This document shows, piece after piece, positions 1 to 7,101 of a stretch of 24,324 nucleotides of DNA. Both the position numbers and the translations under genes were made by a program. Below the pieces are notes generated by a model. That model worked only from the letters and a program-made list of their open reading frames with translations. It had not been told where the DNA came from and made no database searches. The DNA is from QNZT01 sp964573205. Its GTDB lineage: Bacteria; Campylobacterota; Campylobacteria; Campylobacterales; QNZT01. The stretch spans positions 1-24,324 of the forward strand of contig CAZNIT010000024.1 in assembly GCA_964573205.1 (NCBI GenBank). The letters run 5' to 3'. Every line of letters starts with the position of its first letter. The stretch's first letter is position 1.

Positions 1-72
1 AAAGGTCATATGCCGCCCGATTTTGCTCTTGATGCAACTGATAAGTTGGTAAAAATCTTCACGAAAAAATAA
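1..72 (+). CDS. C-terminal tail of an upstream gene (partial)
   Basis: The frame is open from the first base to a TAA at 70-72 and encodes 23 residues, starting K-G-H-M-P-P-D and ending I-F-T-K-K. The rest lies outside the window. A Met followed by two prolines about 20 residues before an amphipathic C-terminal helix resembles the axial-ligand region and last helix of small c-type cytochromes. That is only a resemblance, because the CXXCH haem site would be off the window. The clpB promoter begins 25 bases after the stop, so this gene is probably a separate transcription unit. No terminator hairpin is obvious in the gap. Confidence 0.6.
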   Translation, partial: KGHMPPDFALDATDKLVKIFTKK

Positions 73-96
73 AATTGCAAAAAAGTTATAAATAAC

Positions 97-127
97 CTTG
101 ACAAGAACACACTCAATATAGTATAAT
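97..127 (+). promoter_or_regulatory. clpB sigma70 promoter with overlapping HspR (HAIR-like) operator
   Basis: TTGACA at 98-103 and TATAAT at 122-127 are separated by 18 bases, a near-perfect vegetative promoter. Over the -35 box and spacer lies CTTGACA (97-103), seven bases, then ACTCAAT (111-117). This matches the HAIR inverted repeat CTTGAGT-N7-ACTCAAG, the site of the HspR repressor, at 11 of 14 positions with exact spacing. In Helicobacter and Campylobacter HspR represses chaperone operons including clpB, so repression by occlusion of RNA polymerase is a reasonable inference. No hspR gene lies in the window. Confidence 0.75.
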
Positions 128-146
128 TCCTTCAAATCAACTTTGG

Positions 147-163
147 AGCGTATCTTTTACGCT
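147..163 (+). promoter_or_regulatory. Leader hairpin upstream of the clpB ribosome binding site
   Basis: AGCGTA (147-152) and TACGCT (158-163) form a six-base-pair stem around a five-base loop. GG (145-146) could add two pairs with CC (165-166) if T164 bulges. It lies in the expected 5' untranslated leader, just ahead of the Shine-Dalgarno sequence AAAGGAG at 172-178. UUCC (163-166) could alternatively pair with the GGAG of that site. Whether this affects translation is unknown. Confidence 0.35.
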
Positions 164-183
164 TCCACTTTAAAGGAGCAGTT

Positions 184-2763
184 ATGCAAAATATATTTGA
201 AAAATTAACTCATGCAATGCGTGAATCGATAGAAAGCGCCATATCGCTGGCACTTCATGCCAAAAATCCCGAAGCTTCACCGCTTCATGTAGTGTGGGGA
301 ATGCTTACCGACAGCGGGTCGATTTTAAATCAGGCGCTAAATAAAATGAACGCTCAAAAAGAGGCGATAGCGCTTGAGATAAAGAGCAGAGTCGAAAAAT
401 TGCCTTCCGTTTCGAGCGTAACGAAAGAGAATATAAAAATTTCAAGAGAACTTGCCGAGAGTCTGCAAAAAGCCGAAGCTTTGATGGTCAAAAACGCAGA
501 TCAATATATAGCCGTTGATACCTGGATAGTAGCAAATTTAGACAATCCTGCCATAAAAGAGGCTTTTTCAAAGTTTTTGGATGTAAATGAGCTTAAAAAG
601 ACTCTTGAAGCGATTAGAGGTGGAAGAAAGATTGATTCTGAAACTGCGGAAGAGAAGCTTGAATCGTTGGAAAAATATGCTATAGACCTTACACAAAAAG
701 CAAAAGAGGGTGAATTAGATCCTGTGATAGGACGCGATGAAGAGATACAGCGCATGATGCAGATACTGATCCGAAAAACAAAAAACAATCCTATCCTTTT
801 AGGAGAGCCGGGTGTCGGTAAAACGGCACTTGCCGAAGGGTTGGCACAAAAGATAGTCAACAAAGAGGTTCCCTTGTCTTTACAAAACAAAAGGCTTATG
901 AGTCTTGATATGAGTACGCTTATAGCCGGCGCAAAGTATAGGGGAGAGTTTGAGGATCGGTTAAAAGCGATTATAGAAGAGGTCAAAAAAGATGGAAATA
1001 TCATACTCTTTATAGACGAAATTCATACGATCGTGGGCGCGGGAGCTAGTGAAGGAAGTATGGATGCCGCAAACATCCTAAAACCCGCTCTTGCAAGAGG
1101 AGAGCTTCACACTATCGGTGCAACGACTCTAAAAGAGTATAGAAAATATTTCGAAAAAGATGCCGCGTTGCAACGACGATTTCAGCCTATCAAAGTCGAA
1201 GAGCCGAACACCAACGAAGCTCTTCAAATCATGCGGGGTATAAAAGAGCGGCTCGAAGCCCATCATAATGTTCAGATACTCGACTCCGCACTCATCGCGG
1301 CGGTGAAACTCAGCAGCAGGTACATAACCGACAGATATCTGCCCGATAAAGCGATAGACCTTATAGACGAAGCTGCCGCGGAACTCAAGATGCAGATAGA
1401 GTCCGAACCGTTTGATCTTAGTAAGGTAAAACGCCAGATAGAGCAGCTTTTGGTCGAAAAAGAGGCTCTTTTGATGGAAAAAAACAAGAAAAACGACGAG
1501 AGATTAAAAGAGATAGAAAAAGAGGTTGCCGATCTTGAAGAGAAAAAAAGATCTCTCGAGACTCAGTTTGAAAACGAAAAGAGCGTCTTTAAAGAGATAG
1601 CTTTGATTAAACAAAAAATCGAAGAGTTAAAAAGAGAAGCCGAGAGCGCAAAAAGAAACGGAGATTTCAATAAAGCGGCCGAGATAGAGTACGGTGAAAT
1701 CCCGAAAATGATTGAGCGCGAAAAAGAGCTCAACGAGCAGTGGGATAAGATGCAAGAGGGCGGAGTTTTGCTTAAAAACAGCGTCGATGACGAGATGATA
1801 GCGTCGATAGTCAGTAAATGGACTGGAATTCCCGTAACGAAGATGATGCAAAGCGATAAAGAGAAGGTTCTTCATGTAGAAGATGAACTAAAAAGAAGAG
1901 TTGTCGGACAAGATGACGCTCTAAAAGCGATCGCTAGAGCTATCAAGCGAAATAAAGCCGGATTATCCGATCAGAGCAGACCGATAGGAAGTTTTATGTT
2001 TTTAGGTCCGACGGGTGTCGGTAAAACGGAGAGTGCCAAAGCGTTGGCGCAGTTTCTTTTCGATAGCGAAAAGTCACTCATACGATTTGATATGAGTGAA
2101 TATATGGAAAAACACGCGGTAAGCCGCCTTGTGGGAGCGCCTCCGGGTTATGTCGGATATGAAGAGGGAGGACAGCTTACCGAAGCGGTAAGAAGAAAAC
2201 CCTACAGCGTACTGCTGTTTGATGAAATAGAAAAAGCGCATCCCGATGTATTTAATATAATGCTTCAGGTTCTTGATGACGGGCGTCTGACCGACAATAA
2301 GGGCGTTACGGTGGATTTTAAAAATACCATTATAATTCTTACCTCGAATATAGCGAGCGATAAGATTATGGAATTTCGCGATCCAAAGGATAGAGAGGTA
2401 GCTGTAAAAGATGAGCTTAAAAAATATTTTAAGCCTGAATTTTTAAATAGACTGGATGATGTGATCATATTCAACCCTTTAGGATTGGATCAGATAACCA
2501 AAATTGTTGATATTCTCTTTGCCTCTATAAAATCTAAAGTTAAAGAAAGAGGTATAGAGGTAGAGTTGAGCGAAGCCGCGAAAGCCCTAATAGCGCAAGA
2601 GGGATTTGATCCCGTTTACGGTGCCAGACCTCTTAAAAGAGCGCTCTACCAAGAGGTTGAGGATCGTCTTGCGGAGTTGATACTTAGCGATAAAGTCGAT
2701 GAAGGCGATAGAGTGCTTTTTGATGCCGAGGGTGAGCAAATCGCGGTAAAAATAAACCCCTAA
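184..2763 (+). CDS. clpB: ATP-dependent disaggregase ClpB
   Basis: ClpB is a cytosolic hexameric Hsp100 chaperone that pulls polypeptides out of aggregates together with DnaK. The 859-residue product matches the usual length (E. coli 857). The N-terminal substrate domain covers about 1-145. The first AAA+ module has Walker A GEPGVGKT at 207-214 and Walker B LFIDEIH near 275-281. A charged, coiled-coil middle domain at about 400-535 is what separates ClpB from ClpA and ClpC. The second AAA+ module has GPTGVGKT at 608-615, Walker B LLFDEIEKAH near 677-686 and the GYVGYEEGG pore segment. The ATG is preceded by AAAGGAG at 172-178, five bases away. The gene stands alone between a heat-shock-type promoter and a terminator hairpin. 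No lesion is visible, so the identification is firm. Confidence 0.98.
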   Translation: MQNIFEKLTHAMRESIESAISLALHAKNPEASPLHVVWGMLTDSGSILNQALNKMNAQKEAIALEIKSRVEKLPSVSSVTKENIKISRELAESLQKAEALMVKNADQYIAVDTWIVANLDNPAIKEAFSKFLDVNELKKTLEAIRGGRKIDSETAEEKLESLEKYAIDLTQKAKEGELDPVIGRDEEIQRMMQILIRKTKNNPILLGEPGVGKTALAEGLAQKIVNKEVPLSLQNKRLMSLDMSTLIAGAKYRGEFEDRLKAIIEEVKKDGNIILFIDEIHTIVGAGASEGSMDAANILKPALARGELHTIGATTLKEYRKYFEKDAALQRRFQPIKVEEPNTNEALQIMRGIKERLEAHHNVQILDSALIAAVKLSSRYITDRYLPDKAIDLIDEAAAELKMQIESEPFDLSKVKRQIEQLLVEKEALLMEKNKKNDERLKEIEKEVADLEEKKRSLETQFENEKSVFKEIALIKQKIEELKREAESAKRNGDFNKAAEIEYGEIPKMIEREKELNEQWDKMQEGGVLLKNSVDDEMIASIVSKWTGIPVTKMMQSDKEKVLHVEDELKRRVVGQDDALKAIARAIKRNKAGLSDQSRPIGSFMFLGPTGVGKTESAKALAQFLFDSEKSLIRFDMSEYMEKHAVSRLVGAPPGYVGYEEGGQLTEAVRRKPYSVLLFDEIEKAHPDVFNIMLQVLDDGRLTDNKGVTVDFKNTIIILTSNIASDKIMEFRDPKDREVAVKDELKKYFKPEFLNRLDDVIIFNPLGLDQITKIVDILFASIKSKVKERGIEVELSEAAKALIAQEGFDPVYGARPLKRALYQEVEDRLAELILSDKVDEGDRVLFDAEGEQIAVKINP

Positions 2764-2773
2764 CAACCATAAT

Positions 2774-2798
2774 CAAAGAGGCCGATTCGGCTTCTTTG
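2774..2798 (+). terminator. Terminator-like hairpin after clpB
   Basis: An 11-base-pair stem (CAAAGAGGCCG at 2774-2784 against CGGCTTCTTTG at 2788-2798, with one G-T wobble) encloses a three-base loop. It starts 10 bases after the clpB stop. The T-rich stretch that follows (ACTCTTTT) is a few bases away rather than adjacent, so termination may be imperfect. Confidence 0.6.
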
Positions 2799-2890
2799 GT
2801 ACTCTTTTGACAAACTTAGACAATTAACCTTATTTTAATATATAAGTAATATAATATTAAATATACTTAATATTTGGGGTTCCTTTTTTG

Positions 2891-3655
2891 ATGAAAAGAT
2901 TGTTTGTTTTGTTTATATTCCTTTTCAATTCTGTTTTATACTCATATGATAACAACGGTACGACCGTAAATAGATATAACGATTCCATAGAACGTATGCA
3001 GATGGTGCGTAAAGCTAAACTTTTGACAAAAGAGTATGAGCTTTTGGAGAACAAACTAAATAGTTGGAATCTACATAAAGAGTCCTTGATCAAAGAGTTC
3101 GAGAGAAAAAATAGAGCTCTTATCGATATGGCAGAGCAAAGAGGCGAGAGTCATTGGATAAGACGTGCGAAAAAGAGAAAAAGAGAGTTTTATCTCTCCT
3201 TGTCAAAAAAGGAGAATAAGATAAAAAATCGCCTGTTTGAAGTATCGAAAAAACTTAGCGATCTAAAAAGTGAATTTTTATTCAAATATGCCGTAGAACT
3301 CACCGATGAAGAGATGTATCACGGACGAAGACCGAAAGTAGTCGATAGAGTGAGAAAGACTCAAATGCTCACCGAATATATAAAATACATGAAATCTTAC
3401 GAAGAGCTTAGAAAGAAAAATAGAAAGTTCGACGAGGTGCAGGCTCTACTTTCTAGTATTCCCAAAATCAACGAAAAAGAGATAGCTTTTGACAATAATA
3501 TCACTCAAAAAGCCCGTATAAACCGTGATAAGATGTATCAGTATAAAACAATGGCGCAGCGACTCGCAGAAGAGTTTTATAATCGATATCATGTAAGTAT
3601 CGATTCATCGCAAACCGCAAAAGAGTTTATACGAAATCTAAATAAAAATCCGTAA
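2891..3655 (+). CDS. Periplasmic coiled-coil protein of unknown function
   Basis: The 254-residue product is not recognised. It starts with a basic residue pair and a hydrophobic stretch (MKRLFVLFIFLFNSVLYS), a typical Sec signal peptide ending near residue 18. The mature part is very rich in Lys, Arg and Glu and predicted mostly helical, with long coiled-coil-like stretches at about 45-140 and 150-185. There are no cysteines, no lipobox and no visible catalytic motif, so a structural or envelope-binding role is the most one can infer. A TTG lies immediately before the ATG at 2891, which I prefer as start. The upstream GGGG is a poor, distant ribosome binding site. The gene has its own terminator and appears monocistronic. 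Confidence 0.8.
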   Translation: MKRLFVLFIFLFNSVLYSYDNNGTTVNRYNDSIERMQMVRKAKLLTKEYELLENKLNSWNLHKESLIKEFERKNRALIDMAEQRGESHWIRRAKKRKREFYLSLSKKENKIKNRLFEVSKKLSDLKSEFLFKYAVELTDEEMYHGRRPKVVDRVRKTQMLTEYIKYMKSYEELRKKNRKFDEVQALLSSIPKINEKEIAFDNNITQKARINRDKMYQYKTMAQRLAEEFYNRYHVSIDSSQTAKEFIRNLNKNP

Positions 3656-3676
3656 AAGGCGAAAAAGTCGCCTTTT
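3654..3676. terminator. Bidirectional terminator between convergent genes
   Basis: AAAAGGCGA (3654-3662) and TCGCCTTTT (3668-3676) form a perfect nine-pair stem with loop AAAAG. The stem carries A-runs on the 5' side and T-runs on the 3' side of both strands, so it can work in both directions. It overlaps the stop codon of the upstream plus-strand gene (3653-3655) and that of the minus-strand gene (3675-3677). Confidence 0.85.
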
Positions 3677-4397
3677 AAAAATCCCATACAACAGCCGCAT
3701 AAAGAGCGGTAAAATCTATGTCGGCTGTTACGTCATCAATATCGTCAAGTTTGAACTTAAGCATTTTTACGCCGGCTTCCATCCCAAGCCCGAGGGCAAA
3801 TGTATATCTTGCACTAAGAGTTAGATCATAAAGTGTATTTCCGCTATATGTTATTATATCTCCTTCCGCCTGGAAGCTAAAGTCGGACATTGGAATATCA
3901 AGTCTCGCTTTTGCATAAAGTGTAGGTAGTACAAAAGAGATATCCGCACTACTTTTATCACTTGTACTGCTTTGAACTGAAGCGGTTGCGTCGATATATT
4001 TTGCATTTATACCGATGTCGAGATTTAGCCAATTATCAAGTATCTCGTAGTAAAGAGTAGCATCGATGATATCGGCATTAAAATCCGTTGATATATCACC
4101 GCTGTAAGTTTTGCCGCCAAAATCAAAACTCTTTGTTCCTGTTCCCGAGTGAGATAAATTCGTATAAGAAGCTCTGATGTTGGGCAGGATCGGTAGAGGG
4201 TGTTCGATGTATGCTTTTGCGATAAAAGAGTTCTCTCTTTCCCAACCGAAAGTCTCTTCTACATCGTTCGTATCACCTTTGTAATTGAGTGTTCCAGACG
4301 GTTGGTTGCTAAGATATCCTACGCTGATCTCTCCACCGATTACATCTGCAAATGCAAGTGTCGAGCACATGATTGATAAGACTAAAGTTTTTTTCAT
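3675..4397 (-). CDS. Outer-membrane beta-barrel protein, TIGR04219-like
   Basis: The 240-residue product has a signal peptide (MKKTLVLSIMCSTLAFA, cleaved before D18) followed by alternating polar and hydrophobic strands. It ends in a phenylalanine after W-D, the usual signature for BAM-dependent insertion of a barrel in the outer membrane. The mature start D-V-I-G-G-E-I-S-V-G-Y and the P-S-G-T-L-N-Y-K-G segment recall the TIGR04219 outer-membrane family common in Campylobacterota. The count of strands suggests a barrel of 8 to 10 strands with short turns, so a pore or an adhesive or assembly role cannot be separated. AAGGAAC lies three bases before the ATG on this strand. It is convergent with the coiled-coil gene and shares its terminator. 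Confidence 0.8.
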   Translation of the reverse strand: MKKTLVLSIMCSTLAFADVIGGEISVGYLSNQPSGTLNYKGDTNDVEETFGWERENSFIAKAYIEHPLPILPNIRASYTNLSHSGTGTKSFDFGGKTYSGDISTDFNADIIDATLYYEILDNWLNLDIGINAKYIDATASVQSSTSDKSSADISFVLPTLYAKARLDIPMSDFSFQAEGDIITYSGNTLYDLTLSARYTFALGLGMEAGVKMLKFKLDDIDDVTADIDFTALYAAVVWDF

Positions 4398-4481
4398 AAT
4401 GTTCCTTTGTTCTATTAAGTTGAATTATTATATATAAAATTTAATAAATTACAAATGTTTAATGACTAAACAAAATAATAC

Positions 4482-4487
4482 TACAAT
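4482..4487 (+). promoter_or_regulatory. -10 element six bases from the flavoprotein start (possible leaderless transcript)
   Basis: TACAAT at 4482-4487 is the best -10 box before the ATG at 4494. Transcription starting about seven bases downstream would begin at or next to the A of the start codon. No Shine-Dalgarno sequence precedes the ATG. There is no good -35 box, which is normal for Campylobacterota vegetative promoters. Confidence 0.4.
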
Positions 4488-4493
4488 ATCTTC

Positions 4494-5708
4494 ATGAAGA
4501 AAAAAGTAGCGATCATCGGCGGCGGAGCGTCGGGACTTATTTGTGCGATAATAGCGGCAAGAAACGGCTGTGACGTGACGATTTTGGAGAAAAATAAAAA
4601 AGTAGGTCGAAAGATATTAGCGACCGGAAACGGCAAATGCAATATCAGCAACACTCGTATATCCGTGGAAAATTTTCATGGAGCAAATCCCTCTTTCGTA
4701 AAATATGCACTGAATAATTTCACTTTAACGAAACTAGAGAGTTTTTTTTCGGATATAGGTTTGGATCTTCTGAAAACGGATGATGCAAGGGTCTATCCTA
4801 TGTCGATGCAAGCTTCCAGTGTCGTCGATTTTCTGCTTGATTGCTCTAAAAGTGAAGGCGTTAGGATATATTGCGATATGAGCGTCAAGGAAGTTAAAAA
4901 AAGCGATAAATTTATAGTACTAACCGATGAAAACAGTTTTAGATTCGACAAAGTTGTAGTAGCTTCCGGATCGGTTGCTATGGCGACTCTTGGCGGGAGT
5001 GAGATAGGATACGAGATAGCTCGCGGTTTCGGTCATGATATATCAGCGCTTTTTCCTTCTTTGGTGCAGTTAAAGAGCGATGATCCTTTTTGCAAAAGAT
5101 CCGCGGGCGTAAAGATAGAAGCCGCTCTTAAAGCTTTTGTCGATAAAGAATTTAAAAAGCAGATATACGGTGATCTTCTATTTACCGACTACGGCTTATC
5201 GGGACTTGGGGTTTTGGATATAAGTCGTGATCTCTCATACGCTTTGCAAAAAGGTAAGTCGGCTGTTTTAAAGATCGATCTGTTGCCGTCGCTCTCACTC
5301 TCCTCTCTTAAAAATATTCTCAAAAACAAGAGTAAAAAATTTCAAAATAAACCGCCTTCGTTATGGCTTAACGGAATGATTCATAAAAAATTGGTTCACT
5401 CGATCTTAAAGAGGCTCGGCTTTGAAGAAAAAACGAGACTTAATATGAAGGAGGTACAAAGACTCTCTTACGAAATGAAAAATCTCTCTATAAAAATAAG
5501 CGATACAAACGGAATAAAAAATGCGGAAGTTGTTGCGGGCGGCATAAGTTGTAAGCAGATAGATAGCAAGACGATGGAGTCAAAACTTCAAAAGGGGTTG
5601 TATTTTACGGGTGAGGTTATCGATATAGACGGCGACAGAGGAGGTTATAACCTCCATTGGGCGTTTGCAAGCGGTTTTTTGGCGGCGAACGCGTTAAGCG
5701 TATCTTAA
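4494..5708 (+). CDS. HI0933/BaiN-family flavoprotein (NAD(P)/FAD-dependent oxidoreductase)
   Basis: The 404-residue protein begins with a Rossmann dinucleotide-binding motif (VAIIGGGASG, residues 5-14) and an acidic E32 at the end of the second strand that would hold the FAD ribose. The family signature G-R-K-I-L-A-T-G-N-G-K-C-N-I-S-N spans 38-53. The C-terminal FAD contact T-G-E-V-I-D-I-D-G-D-R-G-G-Y-N is followed by the HWAFASG segment. Members of this family (HI0933, YhiN, BaiN) bind FAD. BaiN acts in bile-acid dehydroxylation, but the physiological substrate of most members is unknown. There is no signal peptide, so it is cytosolic. Its 3' end overlaps the convergent HPt-like gene by 15 bases. 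A second, more divergent family member lies at 9450. Confidence 0.9.
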   Translation: MKKKVAIIGGGASGLICAIIAARNGCDVTILEKNKKVGRKILATGNGKCNISNTRISVENFHGANPSFVKYALNNFTLTKLESFFSDIGLDLLKTDDARVYPMSMQASSVVDFLLDCSKSEGVRIYCDMSVKEVKKSDKFIVLTDENSFRFDKVVVASGSVAMATLGGSEIGYEIARGFGHDISALFPSLVQLKSDDPFCKRSAGVKIEAALKAFVDKEFKKQIYGDLLFTDYGLSGLGVLDISRDLSYALQKGKSAVLKIDLLPSLSLSSLKNILKNKSKKFQNKPPSLWLNGMIHKKLVHSILKRLGFEEKTRLNMKEVQRLSYEMKNLSIKISDTNGIKNAEVVAGGISCKQIDSKTMESKLQKGLYFTGEVIDIDGDRGGYNLHWAFASGFLAANALSVS

Positions 5709-6038
5709 AAGCTGCTTGTTCAATTGCATACTTTCATGCACCTTTTGAATACTAGATCTAAGTTCCTCAAAAAGAATCTTATAATCGGTATCTCTTTTGA
5801 AAGTAGCTAAGATCTCGATATGTTCCGTATGAATGGTTACATAGCTGAGTTCGAGTCTCGATGCCTTTTTGCCTATTAGATGACAAAATTTCACCATTTT
5901 CGAATAGTTTTTCATCTCTATGGCGTCTTCAAGGTTCGCCAGCTGAACTTGAGCGAATTCGAGAAAATTTTCAAATCTTTCAAGAACCTTCTCTTCGGAG
6001 ATTTTCAATCTTTTGGTAAGGGTGTCAATATCTAACAT
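5694..6038 (-). CDS. HPt-like helical protein
   Basis: The 114-residue, all-helical, soluble product has at 51-64 the string FCHLIGKKASRLEL. This aligns with the histidine-phosphotransfer signature (A-H-x-L-K-G-x-A-x-x-L-G), with the phospho-accepting His at H53. The conserved Lys-Gly pair after the histidine is displaced to Gly-Lys, so phosphotransfer ability is uncertain. HPt proteins relay phosphate between hybrid kinases and response regulators, but no kinase or receiver gene lies in the window. GAGG precedes the ATG. It lies 23 bases downstream of the lipoprotein gene on the same strand, so the two are probably co-transcribed. A plain helical-bundle protein unrelated to phosphorelay remains possible. 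Confidence 0.6.
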   Translation of the reverse strand: MLDIDTLTKRLKISEEKVLERFENFLEFAQVQLANLEDAIEMKNYSKMVKFCHLIGKKASRLELSYVTIHTEHIEILATFKRDTDYKILFEELRSSIQKVHESMQLNKQLLRYA

Positions 6039-6061
6039 TCATCTATCCTCGATTAAACTTT

Positions 6062-6634
6062 TTAGTTTGATAAAATCTTGATGTCAACTTTTCCCGAAGT
6101 ACTAAGTGATCTTTTTTGCGCGATTTCTCCAACACCTTTTTGATAAAAACCCGGTTCGTTACCGCATGTTATCTCTATGACATCGTTAAAATTTTCACCG
6201 TCTATAGAGTAGGTGTCATAATGTTTCGTCAATCGGCAATCCGATTTTTTTACCGTCACTATATCATCTATATCGACATAGAGTTTAAGATCATAACGCC
6301 CGTTCGGCGCTCCATCTTTTAAAAATGAAACTGTGATATTTGTTTTGTTTTTTGTATAAATAGTTTGCTCGTTTTTTGCGTAATCGGATGTCTCCGTTAC
6401 CGTATTTCCCGTTTTGACGAATCTTGTCTGGTATTTTTGCGTCGATGTGGCGGTTGTTTTTATGTAATTGTTCGTCTTATCGACGGATGGAACCAGATAA
6501 TCCCACAAAGCGTACTTTCCGCCGCCGGCTTGTGTATGTGAGCTTTTAGTACCGTCCGCCTCTTCAGCGCTACCTCCGCCGCATCCTGAAATTACAACCG
6601 CCGCTATTATCGCTAAAATAATGTTTTTATACAT
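6062..6634 (-). CDS. Small lipoprotein of unknown function
   Basis: I place the start at the ATG at 6634, giving 190 residues. The product then begins with a classic lipoprotein signal (MYKNIILAIIAAVVISGC, lipobox I-S-G-C, lipidated C18), preceded by AGAAG on this strand. The open frame extends upstream to 6895 but runs through the neighbouring membrane-protein gene and has no good start there. After a Gly/Ser/Ala-rich linker comes a K-Y-A-L-W-D-Y-L-V-P segment and then a beta-rich domain with two cysteines (in S-D-C-R and I-T-C-G), which may form a disulphide. The protein would sit in the periplasm or on the outer membrane. No named function is recognised. A promoter may lie at 6674-6701. 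Confidence 0.75.
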   Translation of the reverse strand: MYKNIILAIIAAVVISGCGGGSAEEADGTKSSHTQAGGGKYALWDYLVPSVDKTNNYIKTTATSTQKYQTRFVKTGNTVTETSDYAKNEQTIYTKNKTNITVSFLKDGAPNGRYDLKLYVDIDDIVTVKKSDCRLTKHYDTYSIDGENFNDVIEITCGNEPGFYQKGVGEIAQKRSLSTSGKVDIKILSN

Positions 6635-6673
6635 TCGCTTCTCTTTATGTGTTGAAATATCGTTGACTTTATA

Positions 6674-6701
6674 TGTATAGTATATCGCCAAAGTAGGTAA
6701 A
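6674..6701 (-). promoter_or_regulatory. Candidate promoter for the lipoprotein gene
   Basis: Read on the minus strand, TTTACC (6696-6701) and TATACA (6674-6679) are 16 bases apart, about 40 bases upstream of the preferred start at 6634. The gap between this gene and the one upstream is about 140 bases, so an independent promoter is expected here. Confidence 0.35.
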
Positions 6702-6774
6702 AATTTTACTTTTTCGGAAATTATTTTTCTAATAAACATAAATTTTTTACCAAATGGAAAAAAAGTAACATCTT

Positions 6775-7098
6775 TTACCCGTGTTCTCTGAAAAATAGAG
6801 CCATAATAACAAATATAATCGTCGTTACGGCCGGTGAGAGTAGAAACCATAGATTGAGTTTTCGCTTGACAAGATAAAAAAAGAGAGATCCCCAAGAGAG
6901 AATCACAAAAGCCAGATGAACGATAAAAATCGGTTTATGAACGAAAATGACTTTGCTTACGTACGTAAAAAATATTACCAACGATATCGCCGCCAGATTA
7001 TGGAGCAACTCTTTCGTATCTTCGCTTTTTTTATATTTTACATATATTATTATCGATACGGCGACCAAAATAAGTGCTAGGAAAAAGTAGAGTTTCAT
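6775..7098 (-). CDS. Four-helix integral membrane protein
   Basis: The 107-residue product has four predicted membrane segments: about 2-20, 36-53, 57-76 and 84-103. A short basic loop (K-K-S-E-D-T-K-E) follows the first, and K-R-K lies between the third and fourth. No motif identifies a family. The start codon lies three bases after the stop of the VWA gene, and its ribosome binding site (GAGG) is inside the end of that gene. The two are therefore translated from one message and probably act together at the inner membrane. Confidence 0.75.
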   Translation of the reverse strand: MKLYFFLALILVAVSIIIYVKYKKSEDTKELLHNLAAISLVIFFTYVSKVIFVHKPIFIVHLAFVILSWGSLFFYLVKRKLNLWFLLSPAVTTIIFVIMALFFREHG

Positions 7099-7101
7099 GA
7101 T

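Noticed and set aside
501..1004. Long antisense open frames over clpB, the signalling genes and the giant lipoprotein
   Set aside because: They mirror well-supported genes, have no ribosome binding sites and give no recognisable protein.
6635..6895. N-terminal extension of the lipoprotein frame (277-residue version)
   Set aside because: It overlaps the four-helix membrane gene, has no ribosome binding site, and would bury a clear lipoprotein signal at residue 88.
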